From assembly GCA_965248685.1 (NCBI GenBank), contig CBDFKC010000003.1, positions 2,418,001 through 2,482,000 of the forward strand: DNA of 64,000 nucleotides, given 5' to 3'. The notes beneath the pieces are model-generated. The model saw only the letters and a list, made by a program, of their open reading frames with translations, ran no database searches and was not told where the DNA came from. The stretch's first letter is position 1, and each line of letters opens with the position of its first letter. This document shows, one piece after another, positions 51,913 to 61,447 of the stretch. A program made the translations under genes and the position numbers. The DNA comes from VYFG01 sp965248685. Lineage in GTDB: Bacteria > Pseudomonadota > Gammaproteobacteria > Arenicellales > Poriferihabitantaceae.

Positions 51913-53874
51913 ATGTCGAAACCTGCAACCATGGAAAACGACCAGCAAAACGAAAAATTGACATTTCGTGCATATAAAGACGGCGACCATAAATGGAAAA
52001 ATTTTCAGGAGGATATATTCTACGAAGATCAGTCTAACAAGTGTCCTATCTATGTCCACCGGACACCACCATGTCAGGGCAGCTGTCCTTCGGGGGAAGA
52101 TATTCGAGGTTGGCTGCAAATAGCCCGGGGTATCGAAAAACCACCCGCCGGCGTTGAATGGGAAGAATATGCGTTTCGTCGGTCAACCGATGCCAATCCA
52201 TTTCCATCAATGATGGGGCGCGTATGTCCGGCTCCCTGCGAGGATGGGTGTAATCGAAATGATGTGGAAGATTTCGTCGGGATCAATGCGATTGAGCAGT
52301 TTATTGGCGACAATGCAATGGATAACCAATACGCCTTTGATACACCTGAGCTGGGACAGAAACGCGTGGCAATTGTCGGCGGTGGACCGGCAGGACTGGC
52401 CGCAGCTTATCAGCTGCGCCGCAAAGGTCATGGGTCGGTTATATTTGACGATCACGCCCAACTAGGCGGAATGATGCGTTATGGAATTCCAGGATACCGA
52501 ACTCCCCGCAAACATTTAGACCATGAAATTCAGCGAATTCTCGATATGGATGGAATCGAAATTCGACTTGAGACAAAAGTTGGTCGGGATGTCCAGGTCG
52601 CTCAATTGGATGCCGAATTCGACGCTGTTTTATGGACGATTGGGTGTCAGTCCGGACGCGGACTACCAGTGCCTGGCGCCGATGCTCCCAATTGCGTCAG
52701 TGGTGTAAAGTTTCTGGAAGCGTTTAATCAGGGGGCATTGCAGGTTACCACTGACCGGGTTGTCTGTGTTGGTGGCGGCGATACATCGATCGACGTGGTT
52801 TCGGTGGCTCGACGGCTGGGTAAGATTAAAAATATTAATAAATCCCAGCGGCCGGAAGCTGTGATTGGAGGGTATGTCGCCCACGACGCAGCGTTTGCTG
52901 CCATGCGCGAAGGCGCCGAAGTTACCCTAACGTCACTGTTTCCCCGGGAAAAAATGACCGCAACCGAACATGAAGTAGAGGATGCGCTTCACGAAGGCGT
53001 CGAAATTCATTACGGTGTACTGCCAATCAAGGTAATAACCGGTGATAGCGGCAGGGCGATAGCATTGCGCATGGCGGAATGTACGATCCAGAAAGACGGG
53101 ACACCGCTGGCAACTGATGGGACCGAATTTGATATTGAATGTGATTTGATTGTCTCGGCCATTGGTCAGGGTGGAAACCTCGAAGGCCTGGAAGAGTTTG
53201 ATAATGGTCGTGGTCTGATGGACGCGGACAATGTCTACCAGCACCCGGACAAGAAGGGGCATTTTGTTGCGGGCGATATCATTCGACCACATTTATTAAC
53301 TACGGCGATTGGTCAGGCGTCGGTTGCCGCTGACAGTATCCATCAGTTTTTACAAAGCGATGATCCGGTAAAGCGACCAAAGGTCGACGTGCATCATTTT
53401 AATTTACTGGACAAACTGAGGGAGACAAATCTTGAACCAGAGGCTTACAATCACGAACAAATATGGGGAACCTGCGAAGCTAGCTATGCGATTCATAATT
53501 ATGAGGACCGCAGCTCTCATGAAATAATTTCTTCTGATAAATTATTCCTTGGACATTTTTCTCACACCCCAAGGAATAAACGGAGCGGGATGGGGCCGAG
53601 CAAGGATGAAGTGCTGAGTAATTTCGAAGAAAGACATCAAGGTCTGGATGCGGAATCGGCCCGCAACGAAGCGGATCGCTGCATGAGCTGCGGTATGTGC
53701 TTTGAATGCGATAACTGCGTAATATACTGTCCCCAGGATGCGGTTTTTCGGGTCAAGAAGGACGAGTCAACCATGGGTCGTTATGTTGATACCGACTATA
53801 ACCGCTGCATAGGCTGTCATATTTGTGCAGAAGTTTGTCCCACCGGTTACATCGATATGGGTATGGGAGGTTAA
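51913..53874 (+). CDS. dsrL: DsrL, NAD(P)H-acceptor oxidoreductase with ferredoxin domains
   Basis: DsrL, 653 residues, is related to the small subunit of glutamate synthase and is required for sulfur oxidation, transferring electrons from DsrAB to NAD(P)+. The N-terminal Fe-S region has HRTPPCQGSCPSGEDIRGW and GRVCPAPCEDGCNR; the FAD site is VAIVGGGPAGLAAAYQLRRK; the nucleotide site is VVCVGGGDTSIDVVSVARR. The C-terminal ferredoxin part, CMSCGMCFECDNCVIYCP plus CIGCHICAEVCPTGYID, is the DsrL extension. It ends six bases before dsrJ. Confidence 0.95.
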   Translation: MSKPATMENDQQNEKLTFRAYKDGDHKWKNFQEDIFYEDQSNKCPIYVHRTPPCQGSCPSGEDIRGWLQIARGIEKPPAGVEWEEYAFRRSTDANPFPSMMGRVCPAPCEDGCNRNDVEDFVGINAIEQFIGDNAMDNQYAFDTPELGQKRVAIVGGGPAGLAAAYQLRRKGHGSVIFDDHAQLGGMMRYGIPGYRTPRKHLDHEIQRILDMDGIEIRLETKVGRDVQVAQLDAEFDAVLWTIGCQSGRGLPVPGADAPNCVSGVKFLEAFNQGALQVTTDRVVCVGGGDTSIDVVSVARRLGKIKNINKSQRPEAVIGGYVAHDAAFAAMREGAEVTLTSLFPREKMTATEHEVEDALHEGVEIHYGVLPIKVITGDSGRAIALRMAECTIQKDGTPLATDGTEFDIECDLIVSAIGQGGNLEGLEEFDNGRGLMDADNVYQHPDKKGHFVAGDIIRPHLLTTAIGQASVAADSIHQFLQSDDPVKRPKVDVHHFNLLDKLRETNLEPEAYNHEQIWGTCEASYAIHNYEDRSSHEIISSDKLFLGHFSHTPRNKRSGMGPSKDEVLSNFEERHQGLDAESARNEADRCMSCGMCFECDNCVIYCPQDAVFRVKKDESTMGRYVDTDYNRCIGCHICAEVCPTGYIDMGMGG

Positions 53875-53879
53875 CCACG

Positions 53880-54356
53880 GTGTTTCGGGCAATATCACAA
53901 CTCATAGCGATTCTGGTTGCGACCTGTTGCCTGTTTCTGCTTAACCTGTCGCTGGTTTACTCTGATCCGCCGGAACTGCCTCGTGCAAAGGGTGATCGAT
54001 GCGTGGAAGACACAGATATTATGCGTCGGGATCATATGAAGTTTCTGCTACACCAGCGAGACCGAACGGTTTACGAAGGGATTCGGACAAAATCACACAG
54101 TCTGTCAGGATGCATCGATTGCCATGTGCAGACTGACGCGGAAAATCAATTTGTACCAGTTGATGCCCCAAAACAATTTTGCGAGACCTGCCATACCTAT
54201 GCCAGCGTGAAACTCGACTGCTTTGAATGTCATGCCACAACGCCGGATGAATATCACGCGGGAAATAATATTTCATCAATAAAGTATCGGGAATTACCGT
54301 TGTACCCATCGACCATGACTCTCGTGCTCGGCGCTACCGCCAAAGTATCGCAATGA
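53880..54356 (+). CDS. dsrJ: DsrJ, periplasmic triheme cytochrome c
   Basis: DsrJ, 158 residues, is the periplasmic haem subunit of DsrMKJOP. Three CxxCH motifs: C78-C81-H82 (GCIDCHV), C101-C104-H105 (FCETCHT) and C114-C117-H118 (DCFECHA). A hydrophobic N-terminal anchor (LIAILVATCCLFLLNLSL) is present. Cys41 may match the Cys ligand of the unusual DsrJ haem. The start is GTG 53880 with GGAGG eight bases upstream; a longer ORF from 53823 runs through dsrL and is not the start. It overlaps dsrO by four bases. Confidence 0.92.
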   Translation: MFRAISQLIAILVATCCLFLLNLSLVYSDPPELPRAKGDRCVEDTDIMRRDHMKFLLHQRDRTVYEGIRTKSHSLSGCIDCHVQTDAENQFVPVDAPKQFCETCHTYASVKLDCFECHATTPDEYHAGNNISSIKYRELPLYPSTMTLVLGATAKVSQ

Positions 54357-55108
54357 ATGATGTCGTAGTGAAAAACTGCCCTGATGGGAAGCGCCGTCAA
54401 CTGCTTAAGGGAGTAATGGGTGCAGGCGGGCTAGTTGCGGCTGCTTCAGGTTTTCGAATTGTCGAACTGGCGCTGGCTAAGACGGACCAGGAATCGGTTT
54501 CCCATTTACAGCGTTGGGGGTTGTTAATTGACAGTGAGAAATGCGGTGCAGGCTGTAATTCCTGTGTAACCGCCTGTAATATCGAACATAACCTGGAAAC
54601 CTTTGACAGACCTGAGTCAGATCCCCAGTGGATTCGTAAGGTTGAACTGACTGATCAGGTCACGGGGCGTGTAAGCTCCCTGCCGATGTTGTGCCAGCAT
54701 TGCGAGGATCCTCCCTGTGTTGATGTCTGTCCCACAGGAGCATCATTTAAACGCGCTGATGGCGTCGTACTTGTCGACAAACATATTTGTATTGGATGTC
54801 GCTACTGCGTGATGGCTTGCCCCTACAAGGCGCGCTCGTTTGTGCACGAAGATTTGCATAACCAGAAATCCTATTCCCCCAGGGGCAAGGGCACCGTAGA
54901 GAGCTGTAATTTATGCGTTCATAGAGTCGATCAAGATCGCTCCCCTGCATGCGTTGAAGCATGTACTACAGAAGGAAATGGCGCCATGATTTTCGGCGAC
55001 CTCAATGATGAGAGTAGTGATATAGCAAATCGGCTGAAGGATCAGCCAAGCCAGCAGGTCCGACAGGATTTAAATTTAAATACCGGGGTCCGGTATCAGA
55101 ATATCTAG
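54353..55108 (+). CDS. dsrO: DsrO, Tat-exported ferredoxin-like protein
   Basis: DsrO, 251 residues, is a periplasmic subunit of DsrMKJOP. A Tat signal is present: KRRQLLKGVMGAGGLVAAAS. Four cysteine clusters for [4Fe-4S] centres follow: CGAGCNSCVTACNIEHN, CQHCEDPPCVDVCPTGA, CIGCRYCVMACPYKARS and CNLCVHRVDQDRSPACVEAC. The start overlaps the dsrJ stop (ATGA) and dsrP begins one base after its stop. Confidence 0.95.
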   Translation: MNDVVVKNCPDGKRRQLLKGVMGAGGLVAAASGFRIVELALAKTDQESVSHLQRWGLLIDSEKCGAGCNSCVTACNIEHNLETFDRPESDPQWIRKVELTDQVTGRVSSLPMLCQHCEDPPCVDVCPTGASFKRADGVVLVDKHICIGCRYCVMACPYKARSFVHEDLHNQKSYSPRGKGTVESCNLCVHRVDQDRSPACVEACTTEGNGAMIFGDLNDESSDIANRLKDQPSQQVRQDLNLNTGVRYQNI

Positions 55109-55109
55109 A

Positions 55110-56300
55110 ATGGACCAGCACTTTAAAACCTTGAAAACTAATCCACTAACCTATTGGGGGGTTATTGTTGTTCTTACGATGTTTGCTCTGGTTGGATACA
55201 GTGCTGCGCATTATATGGAGACGCGAGGTCACTGGGTAACCGGAATGAATAATCAGGTAGTATGGGGTATCCCTCACGTATTTGCCATTCTGTTTATTCT
55301 GTCTGCATCCGGAGCGATTAACGTCGCCTCTCTTAGTTCAGTTTTTGGCCAAAAGGAATTTTCTCCCTGGGCTCGCCTATCCGCGTTACTTTCTGTCTGT
55401 TTATTAACAGGTGGTTTGATTATTTTGGTATTGGATTTAGGTCGACCTGATCGCCTGATTGTAGCCATGACCTATTTTAATTTTAAGTCAATATTTGCCT
55501 GGAATATATTTTTGTATAGTGGCTTTATCCTGATCATTGTTGGATACCTTTGGACGATGTTCGAACGTCACATGAATTCATATACCTCGCTGGCTGGACT
55601 GGTAGTACTGGTGTGGCGTTTTGTTCTTACCAGTGGAACCGGCGCAATATTCGGTTTTCTGGTAGCCCGACAATATTACGATGCGGCGATGATGGTTCCA
55701 ATATTTATCGTTTTATCGTTGATATTGGGAACCGCAATATTTGTTATCGTCAGCGCGCTATTGACCTGCTGGGCGGGAGACATCATTGCCCAGGCAGTGT
55801 TGGAAAAGCTCATTAGAATCTTGGGAATATTTGTCGCGATTGAGCTTTTTTTAGTTGTTGTATTTCATCTGACCAATTTATATGCCACTGAACATCATGG
55901 TGTAGAGCGTTTCATCCTCTATGAAGGTGGAATTTACACCGCTCTATTCTGGCTTGGGCAAATCTTGCTTGGCGGAATGTTGCCATTGGGATTGGTTTTT
56001 CTTACTAATCTTAGGAAATCTTTAAATGGGGTTACTACAATTGCCTTGCTGGTCATTGGTGGTGGTGTATCCCAGCTGTACGTCACAATAATTGGAGGGC
56101 AGGCTTATCCATTGGAATTATTTCCCGGAAAACAGGTATCCAGTAGTTTTTTTGATGGGGCAGTAGCCAATTACTCTCCGTCGATACCAGAGTTCCTTCT
56201 CGGTTTGGGGGGCGAGTCCCTGATTTTTTTGCTGTTTTTACTTGCCGTTAGAGTCCTGCCATTTTTACCCTATTCGTTAGTCCATAGAAGTGCTGAATAG
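55110..56300 (+). CDS. dsrP: DsrP, NrfD-like membrane subunit
   Basis: DsrP, 396 residues, is an NrfD/PsrC-family integral membrane protein and partner of DsrO in quinone/quinol exchange. About ten membrane helices are visible; examples are PHVFAILFILSASGAINVAS, LLSVCLLTGGLIILVLDLGR (with the conserved Asp-Leu-Gly-Arg) and FVLTSGTGAIFGFLVARQ. It starts one base after dsrO. dsrN follows after 37 bp. Confidence 0.93.
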   Translation: MDQHFKTLKTNPLTYWGVIVVLTMFALVGYSAAHYMETRGHWVTGMNNQVVWGIPHVFAILFILSASGAINVASLSSVFGQKEFSPWARLSALLSVCLLTGGLIILVLDLGRPDRLIVAMTYFNFKSIFAWNIFLYSGFILIIVGYLWTMFERHMNSYTSLAGLVVLVWRFVLTSGTGAIFGFLVARQYYDAAMMVPIFIVLSLILGTAIFVIVSALLTCWAGDIIAQAVLEKLIRILGIFVAIELFLVVVFHLTNLYATEHHGVERFILYEGGIYTALFWLGQILLGGMLPLGLVFLTNLRKSLNGVTTIALLVIGGGVSQLYVTIIGGQAYPLELFPGKQVSSSFFDGAVANYSPSIPEFLLGLGGESLIFLLFLLAVRVLPFLPYSLVHRSAE

Positions 56301-56337
56301 GTGGTTCTGATATTGCTCCAGCTTTGATGCCAATCTA

Positions 56338-57759
56338 ATGTCGCGTATCTATATTTCCGCAACACGCAAATCCTCCGGTAAAACTACCTTTAGCCTGGGG
56401 TTGTCTGGCGTTCTTTGCAAAAGAGGTTTGTCAGTACAGACATTCAAAAAAGGGCCGGACTATATCGATCCCTTATGGCTCGGCAAGGTAACCAATCGAC
56501 CCTGTGTAAACGTTGATTTCAATTGCATGTCCCGGGAGGAGATCGTTACGCTTTTTGGGCGCTATCAGAAGGACGTGGACATCAATGTAATTGAGGGTAA
56601 CAAGGGATTGTTTGATGGCGTCGATGTTGAAGGAACAGACAGTAATGCGGCAATGGCTGGCCTATTGGACGTGCCGGTGATACTTGTGCTTGATGCCCAG
56701 GGTATAACCCGAGGGGTGGCGCCATTGCTTATGGGCTATCAGGATTTTGATCCAAAGGTAAAAATTTCTGGAGTAGTTCTGAATAACGTGGTTGGAGAAC
56801 GGCATGAGTCAAAGCTTCGGCGTGTAATTGATCACTATACGAATATCGAGGTGCTTGGTGCAATTCAACGCTGCTCTGATCTGGTTATAGAGCAGCGTCA
56901 CCTCGGTTTGATAACACAACAGGAAGATACTGAGACGGATACCCGCGTCCTGAAAATCACCGAAGCGATTGAGCGACAGGTTGATGTGGACCGAATTATC
57001 GAAATATCCGGTACTGCAAGCTCTTTTCCTGTATATCCCATTCCACCGGCGTCCGTTCGAGAAGATAAACTCACGATCGGAGTCGCAAGGGATCACGCAT
57101 TTTGCTTTTATTATCCCGACGATATCGAGGAAATGAAACGTCTTGGTGCTTCGATAGTGTATTTTGATACCATCAATGATAATAAATTGCCTGCTGTTGA
57201 CGCATTGTTTATCGGTGGCGGCTTTCCGGAAACCCATGCACAACAACTGCAACAAAATCACTCTATGCGAGCCGATGTTCAACAGTTTATAAATACCGGG
57301 AAACCGGTTTACGCAGAATGTGGCGGGCTGATGTACTTAACCAGAGAAATTAACTGGCAGCGCAGAAAATACCAAATGGTCGGCGCGATACCGGCTGATA
57401 CGGACGTCCAGAATCGTCCCGTTGGGCGTGGCTACGTCAAACTGAAAGTTACCAGTGATCATCCATGGATAGGGTCCACTGTTGCGCAATGTAGCGACTC
57501 CAGTCTGGCAACAATTAACGCTCATGAGTTTCATTATTCAAAATTGCTAAATATTGATCCCAGTGTGAAATTTGGATTTGAGGTTGTTCGTGGGCATGGT
57601 GTGTGTGGCAATTATGATGGTCTGATATACGGGAACATATTTGCAAGTTATTCGCACATGCGAAATTCCCGATCCAATCCATGGGTGAGTCAATTTGTCG
57701 AAACCGTCAGACGAAACAAAGCCGGTCTGCCTGCTACCACAGCCGCTATCGCTGGTTGA
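56338..57759 (+). CDS. dsrN: DsrN, cobyrinic acid a,c-diamide synthase-like sirohaem amidase
   Basis: DsrN, 473 residues, is a CbiA-type ATP- and glutamine-dependent amidotransferase that makes sirohaem amide for DsrAB. The N-terminal P-loop is ATRKSSGKTTFSLGLSG (K15); the C-terminal class I glutaminase domain has its catalytic cysteine C328 in YAECGGLMYL. NVIEGNKGLFDGVD is the usual family motif between them. It is followed by dsrR 31 bp downstream. Confidence 0.93.
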   Translation: MSRIYISATRKSSGKTTFSLGLSGVLCKRGLSVQTFKKGPDYIDPLWLGKVTNRPCVNVDFNCMSREEIVTLFGRYQKDVDINVIEGNKGLFDGVDVEGTDSNAAMAGLLDVPVILVLDAQGITRGVAPLLMGYQDFDPKVKISGVVLNNVVGERHESKLRRVIDHYTNIEVLGAIQRCSDLVIEQRHLGLITQQEDTETDTRVLKITEAIERQVDVDRIIEISGTASSFPVYPIPPASVREDKLTIGVARDHAFCFYYPDDIEEMKRLGASIVYFDTINDNKLPAVDALFIGGGFPETHAQQLQQNHSMRADVQQFINTGKPVYAECGGLMYLTREINWQRRKYQMVGAIPADTDVQNRPVGRGYVKLKVTSDHPWIGSTVAQCSDSSLATINAHEFHYSKLLNIDPSVKFGFEVVRGHGVCGNYDGLIYGNIFASYSHMRNSRSNPWVSQFVETVRRNKAGLPATTAAIAG

Positions 57760-57790
57760 TAATCCAAAAATATTCTACTGACCCAGATTC

Positions 57791-58108
57791 ATGATAACCG
57801 TTACTAAAAACGCTGCTAAACAAATTAAATTGTCGATGGAGTCAACCGATACTGAAGGGATGTTTCTGAGAATTGCGGTCAAACGTATCGAAGGAAATGC
57901 GTTGGATTATGCGATGGGATTTGACAATACCGATCATAACGATAGTCATAGCCGGTCCAATGGTATCGATATCGTGGTCGCTCCAACCAGCACCGAACTG
58001 TTGCATAACGCACAGCTCGACTACGTCGAGATGGAAGATGGCGAATTTCGGTTTATATTTATCAACCCAAACGATCCACAACACGTACAACCTGAAACAG
58101 AGATTTAG
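57791..58108 (+). CDS. dsrR: DsrR, A-type (IscA-like) scaffold homologue without cysteines
   Basis: DsrR, 105 residues, has the IscA/ErpA fold (MITVTKNAAKQIKLSM, FLRIAVKRIEGNALDYAMGF) but lacks all three cysteines that bind iron-sulfur in IscA, as known for A. vinosum DsrR. That protein was found to affect dsr expression after transcription rather than to assemble clusters. The end LDYVEMEDGEFRFIFINPND is the family strand that normally precedes the Cys-Gly-Cys tail. Last canonical dsr gene of the operon. Confidence 0.9.
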   Translation: MITVTKNAAKQIKLSMESTDTEGMFLRIAVKRIEGNALDYAMGFDNTDHNDSHSRSNGIDIVVAPTSTELLHNAQLDYVEMEDGEFRFIFINPNDPQHVQPETEI

Positions 58109-58210
58109 TCGAAATACTGTTTAAACAAGGTTAGCCGGCATCGTATGGATATCGAGTCAGGATAAGATTATAGTATCGCTAATTGAAAAATTCATATACC
58201 CCACGAAAAA

Positions 58211-59875
58211 GTGAATAACTCTGATTCCGCAGGTGTTCAAGTTGATGTTCATGAAGAACCAAGGTGTCTGATTTCACCGGAGTCAAAATGGTACCAGCCA
58301 GGACGAGGGTTTACCTGCCGTCAAATTATGCTACCTCTGCTGATTATCACGGGGCTGCTCATCCTGATGGCAATAGCGCAGGCTATAGTGTTAGCCAGGA
58401 CATCCGAGCCGGTATTGGCTGATTGGTTCCTCGCATTATCCCCCTGGATAATGCTGGCATTGTCGATTCGGGCAATCTTATTTGTCCGAAGTTCTTTATT
58501 AAATCCATTGACCCAGGTTCGCCAATGGGTTTCACGAGTCAGGGCAGGTGAGATGTCAGCCAGAATGCCGCAACTCCCGAATGGGGAATTTAATGAACTT
58601 GCTGGTGATATAAATGGATTAGCGTCTGTGATGGAATCACTGCACGATGATCTCGAATGTGAGGTCAAGATTCAAACGGCTAAACTTGCGCATAAAACAG
58701 AATCCCTTGAACTGCTCTATGAGGTGGTTACGTCGGTCAACGTGGCGTATGAAATAGAGGACCTATTAATTCACTTTATGCACCGTCTGGGTGAGGTGTT
58801 TTCCGCGGACGCTGCAGTCGTAAGGATTTTAAAGGACAGCAATCTAGAAATTGTTGATAGCTACGGATTTGGAGAAAACAGTCAATTCACTACGCAGACC
58901 GTACCAATTCGATTTGTCCTGAAGAGTGGGGTATTTGGCAAGGGTGTTATTGACGTTCGAGCGGAATCACTTAGTGTAGTTTCAATAGACGGCATTCCTG
59001 ATGGCAACAAGGGGACCCGGAGCAAGAATTCTGTCGCCAGGCAAATTGTTTCGATTCCACTGCAATATCGTGATTCTATTCTAGGCTGTTATCAGATCTT
59101 TATTAATACTTCCACAGATCTTCCTCGAGATTTTAAAGAACTGCTGATTAGCATAGGACAGCATTTGGGAGTTGCGATAGAGCAGTCCCGATTAGACAGC
59201 AACGCTGGTATCCTGATGATGATAGAAGAACGAGCAAAACTTGCTAATGAACTCCATGATTCTCTGGCGCAAACTTTGGCTAGTCTTCGATTCCAGACAA
59301 GAGTGCTTGATGAAACATTACATCAGGGCGACGAGCAGGTAACCTGGGATGAACTGGATAAACTCGAACGACAGGTGGAAGAAGCCAACAAAGAGCTGCG
59401 CCTGTTGATAGGCCAGTTTAGAGCGCCTTTACAGGCTCAGGAGGTCGTTCTATCTGTCGAAAAACTGATTCGCAAATTTCGTCAGGATAGTGGCGCGGCG
59501 GTATTCTTCCAGAATGAATGGTCTGACGATAGCCTGTCGAGCGAAATGCGTAACGATGTAATTCGCATCATCCAAGAAGCGCTGTCCAATATAAAAAAAC
59601 ACGCGGATGCAAAAACGGTAAGGGTGTTAATTCGTCATCATGGGGATCGCTATCGCATTATGGTGGAAGACGACGGTATCGGTTATGACGAATCAAAGTT
59701 ACTCAATGACAGTCCAGGGGAACATATTGGTCGTCAGATTATGCGGGAGCGATCCGAAAATTTGGGTGCAGTACTGCGGCTTGATTCAGAACCCGGGGAA
59801 GGGAGTTTGATCAGTCTGGAGTTTGAAGATTCATGTGCCAATCCGGATTCAGTAGACCTTGCAGCCGCAGGTTGA
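58211..59875 (+). CDS. NarX-type sensor histidine kinase with GAF domain
   Basis: A 554-residue membrane-bound kinase. Two N-terminal helices (about 37-60, PLLIITGLLILMAIAQAIVL, and about 72-92) are separated by only some ten residues, so there is no periplasmic sensor like the NarX nitrate P-box. A HAMP domain, a coiled linker, and a GAF domain (LIHFMHRLGEVFSADAAVV) follow. The HisKA_3 phospho-His is H349 in LANELHDSLAQTLASL; the ATPase N-box is ALSNIKKHADAKTV and the G-box is VEDDGIGYDE. GTG start. It lies 102 bp after dsrR and 38 bp before the response-regulator gene, so control of sulfur genes is likely by position. Confidence 0.88.
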   Translation: MNNSDSAGVQVDVHEEPRCLISPESKWYQPGRGFTCRQIMLPLLIITGLLILMAIAQAIVLARTSEPVLADWFLALSPWIMLALSIRAILFVRSSLLNPLTQVRQWVSRVRAGEMSARMPQLPNGEFNELAGDINGLASVMESLHDDLECEVKIQTAKLAHKTESLELLYEVVTSVNVAYEIEDLLIHFMHRLGEVFSADAAVVRILKDSNLEIVDSYGFGENSQFTTQTVPIRFVLKSGVFGKGVIDVRAESLSVVSIDGIPDGNKGTRSKNSVARQIVSIPLQYRDSILGCYQIFINTSTDLPRDFKELLISIGQHLGVAIEQSRLDSNAGILMMIEERAKLANELHDSLAQTLASLRFQTRVLDETLHQGDEQVTWDELDKLERQVEEANKELRLLIGQFRAPLQAQEVVLSVEKLIRKFRQDSGAAVFFQNEWSDDSLSSEMRNDVIRIIQEALSNIKKHADAKTVRVLIRHHGDRYRIMVEDDGIGYDESKLLNDSPGEHIGRQIMRERSENLGAVLRLDSEPGEGSLISLEFEDSCANPDSVDLAAAG

Positions 59876-59913
59876 CCGGATAGAAGAAACAAAAACTAAT
59901 ACAGGCAGCGACT

Positions 59914-60564
59914 ATGAAAGCAGTTCTCATTGACGATCACGCATTATTTAGGGAAGGTCTTGAAGGGCTTCTTAAGAGAAGGGGGGTTGAGGTATATGCT
60001 TGTTCAAATGGTGGCGAAGGGATAGAAGCGACTACGTCATTTGAACCGGATGTAGTAATGGTCGACTTGCGAATGCCAGAAATGGACGGTGTTCAGACCC
60101 TCAAATTGTTGCGTGAAAAAAATACTGACATTCCGATCCTGATATTAACCACCAGTGGTGAAGCGAATGATTTAAAAGAATGTTTGCGCCACGATGCAAG
60201 TGGGTATTTACTAAAGGATATGGATCCGGATCAGTTGGTGGTTGCGTTACGCAAAGTGATTGCTGGTGAAACTGTCGTCGCGCCTGAATTGGCGGGCACC
60301 CTGGCGGGAATTATTCAGAATAGAGGCGATTCAGCGGTAGGCGATGTTAAATCAACATTTTCCAGCTTGTCTCCGCGGGAAATGGAAATTCTAAGTCATC
60401 TAACCGAAGGCCAGAGCAATAAAGTCATCGCCCGACATCTTGGAATATCCGATGGGACTGTCAAGCTTCATGTTAAGTCTATTCTCAAAAAACTTGGCCT
60501 GCATTCAAGAGTAGAAGCGGCAGTCCTGGCGGCCAATGAGCGGATATTCACCCGAAGCATATAA
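59914..60564 (+). CDS. NarL/FixJ-family response regulator
   Basis: A 216-residue regulator. The receiver domain has the acidic pair LIDDHALF and phospho-acceptor D51 in VVMVDLRMPEMDGVQTLK, with the switch region ILILTTSGE and Lys in SGYLLKDMDP. The LuxR-type DNA-binding domain is FSSLSPREMEILSHLTEG then NKVIARHLGISDGTVKLHVK. It forms a pair with the preceding histidine kinase. Targets are unknown; the dsr and rhodanese clusters flanking it are the best candidates. Confidence 0.92.
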   Translation: MKAVLIDDHALFREGLEGLLKRRGVEVYACSNGGEGIEATTSFEPDVVMVDLRMPEMDGVQTLKLLREKNTDIPILILTTSGEANDLKECLRHDASGYLLKDMDPDQLVVALRKVIAGETVVAPELAGTLAGIIQNRGDSAVGDVKSTFSSLSPREMEILSHLTEGQSNKVIARHLGISDGTVKLHVKSILKKLGLHSRVEAAVLAANERIFTRSI

Positions 60565-60585
60565 TGGCCAGGCGTTGTCTGGTAA

Positions 60586-60605
60586 GGCTCTGCCCCCACA
60601 GAGCC
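60586..60605 (+). terminator. hairpin between convergent response-regulator and rhodanese genes
   Basis: GGCTCTG and CAGAGCC pair perfectly around a six-base loop (CCCCCA). No T-run follows on either side, so it may act as a weak or Rho-assisted terminator between the convergent genes. Confidence 0.4.
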
Positions 60606-60650
60606 TGCAACCTACGGTTATTCGGCCGTCCCTATATTTAGAATGGTCAT

Positions 60651-61355
60651 TTAGGGTTTGACCGTGTTAAAGCCCAGGATTTCCCAGGCCTGCATACCGT
60701 CTCGATACCATTTGATTTTTTCAGCTGGATAACCGTACTTTAGTAATGATTTGATACTGGCCGGTGATTGACCACACCACATTCCATTGCAAAATAACAC
60801 CAGGGTTTTGGCATTAGTATAGTCAAATACTTCCGAAACTGTTCCCGCTACTATTGCTTCATCGACTGCAAATTCGTCAGCACCATCAGCAAGTTTCACA
60901 CCAAAGGTATCTATCATTACACCCATAATAGTTTGCGTGGTTGCTCCTTTTTTCGGCGCCAGGAGCGTCCAGGGAACATTGACTGCTCCAGGAATAGTGC
61001 CTTTAGCCACCCAGTCGGGAGTACGAGAGTCAGCAACGAAAATACCGCTATCGCCTCCTTCCATTTTCTGAATGTAGCTAATCACTTCTAGCTCACCAAG
61101 TGTTTCTACGCCAGGCGCGATAATCATGGGTTGTACACAGAAGGGTGGGCATGGACGTGACGTTTTAGCAAAAGCCTCGATAATGGTATTGGCATTATCT
61201 TGATTTCGCATAATCTGAACGATACTGCCGTTATGCGTTACATCAACTGACATCATATCTGGAGAGATGCCAACGGGTTTTGCGTCAGCGGCGATTGCTG
61301 CGGTGGTGATGCCTGTTAACAGCATCAGGCTTAGCAATGGATTAATCGATTTCAT
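60651..61355 (-). CDS. periplasmic rhodanese-like protein
   Basis: A 234-residue secreted protein with a rhodanese domain. Signal peptide MKSINPLLSLMLLTGITTAA with cleavage after AIA. The rhodanese core has GIFVADSRTPDWVAKGTIPG (substrate loop) and active-site loop LFCNGMWCGQSPASIKSLL; the first Cys is the likely persulfide carrier. Start ATG 61355 has AGAGGA upstream; a longer frame from 61457 is not preferred. Such proteins move sulfane sulfur in the periplasm. It is the last gene of the minus-strand thiol cluster, after a 92-bp gap. Confidence 0.84.
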   Translation of the reverse strand: MKSINPLLSLMLLTGITTAAIAADAKPVGISPDMMSVDVTHNGSIVQIMRNQDNANTIIEAFAKTSRPCPPFCVQPMIIAPGVETLGELEVISYIQKMEGGDSGIFVADSRTPDWVAKGTIPGAVNVPWTLLAPKKGATTQTIMGVMIDTFGVKLADGADEFAVDEAIVAGTVSEVFDYTNAKTLVLFCNGMWCGQSPASIKSLLKYGYPAEKIKWYRDGMQAWEILGFNTVKP

Positions 61356-61447
61356 GTGAATCCTCTGAGGTGTTTTAGTTAGGTTTATAAATGGGCAAGA
61401 ATTTTTATTTTGCTGAACAGACAAACATCGACAGCAAAATATTTCTA

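Noticed and set aside
53823..53880. Upstream start for dsrJ inside dsrL
   Set aside because: The extra residues repeat the dsrL ferredoxin region in another frame; GTG 53880 has a good ribosome site and gives the family N-terminus with its membrane anchor.
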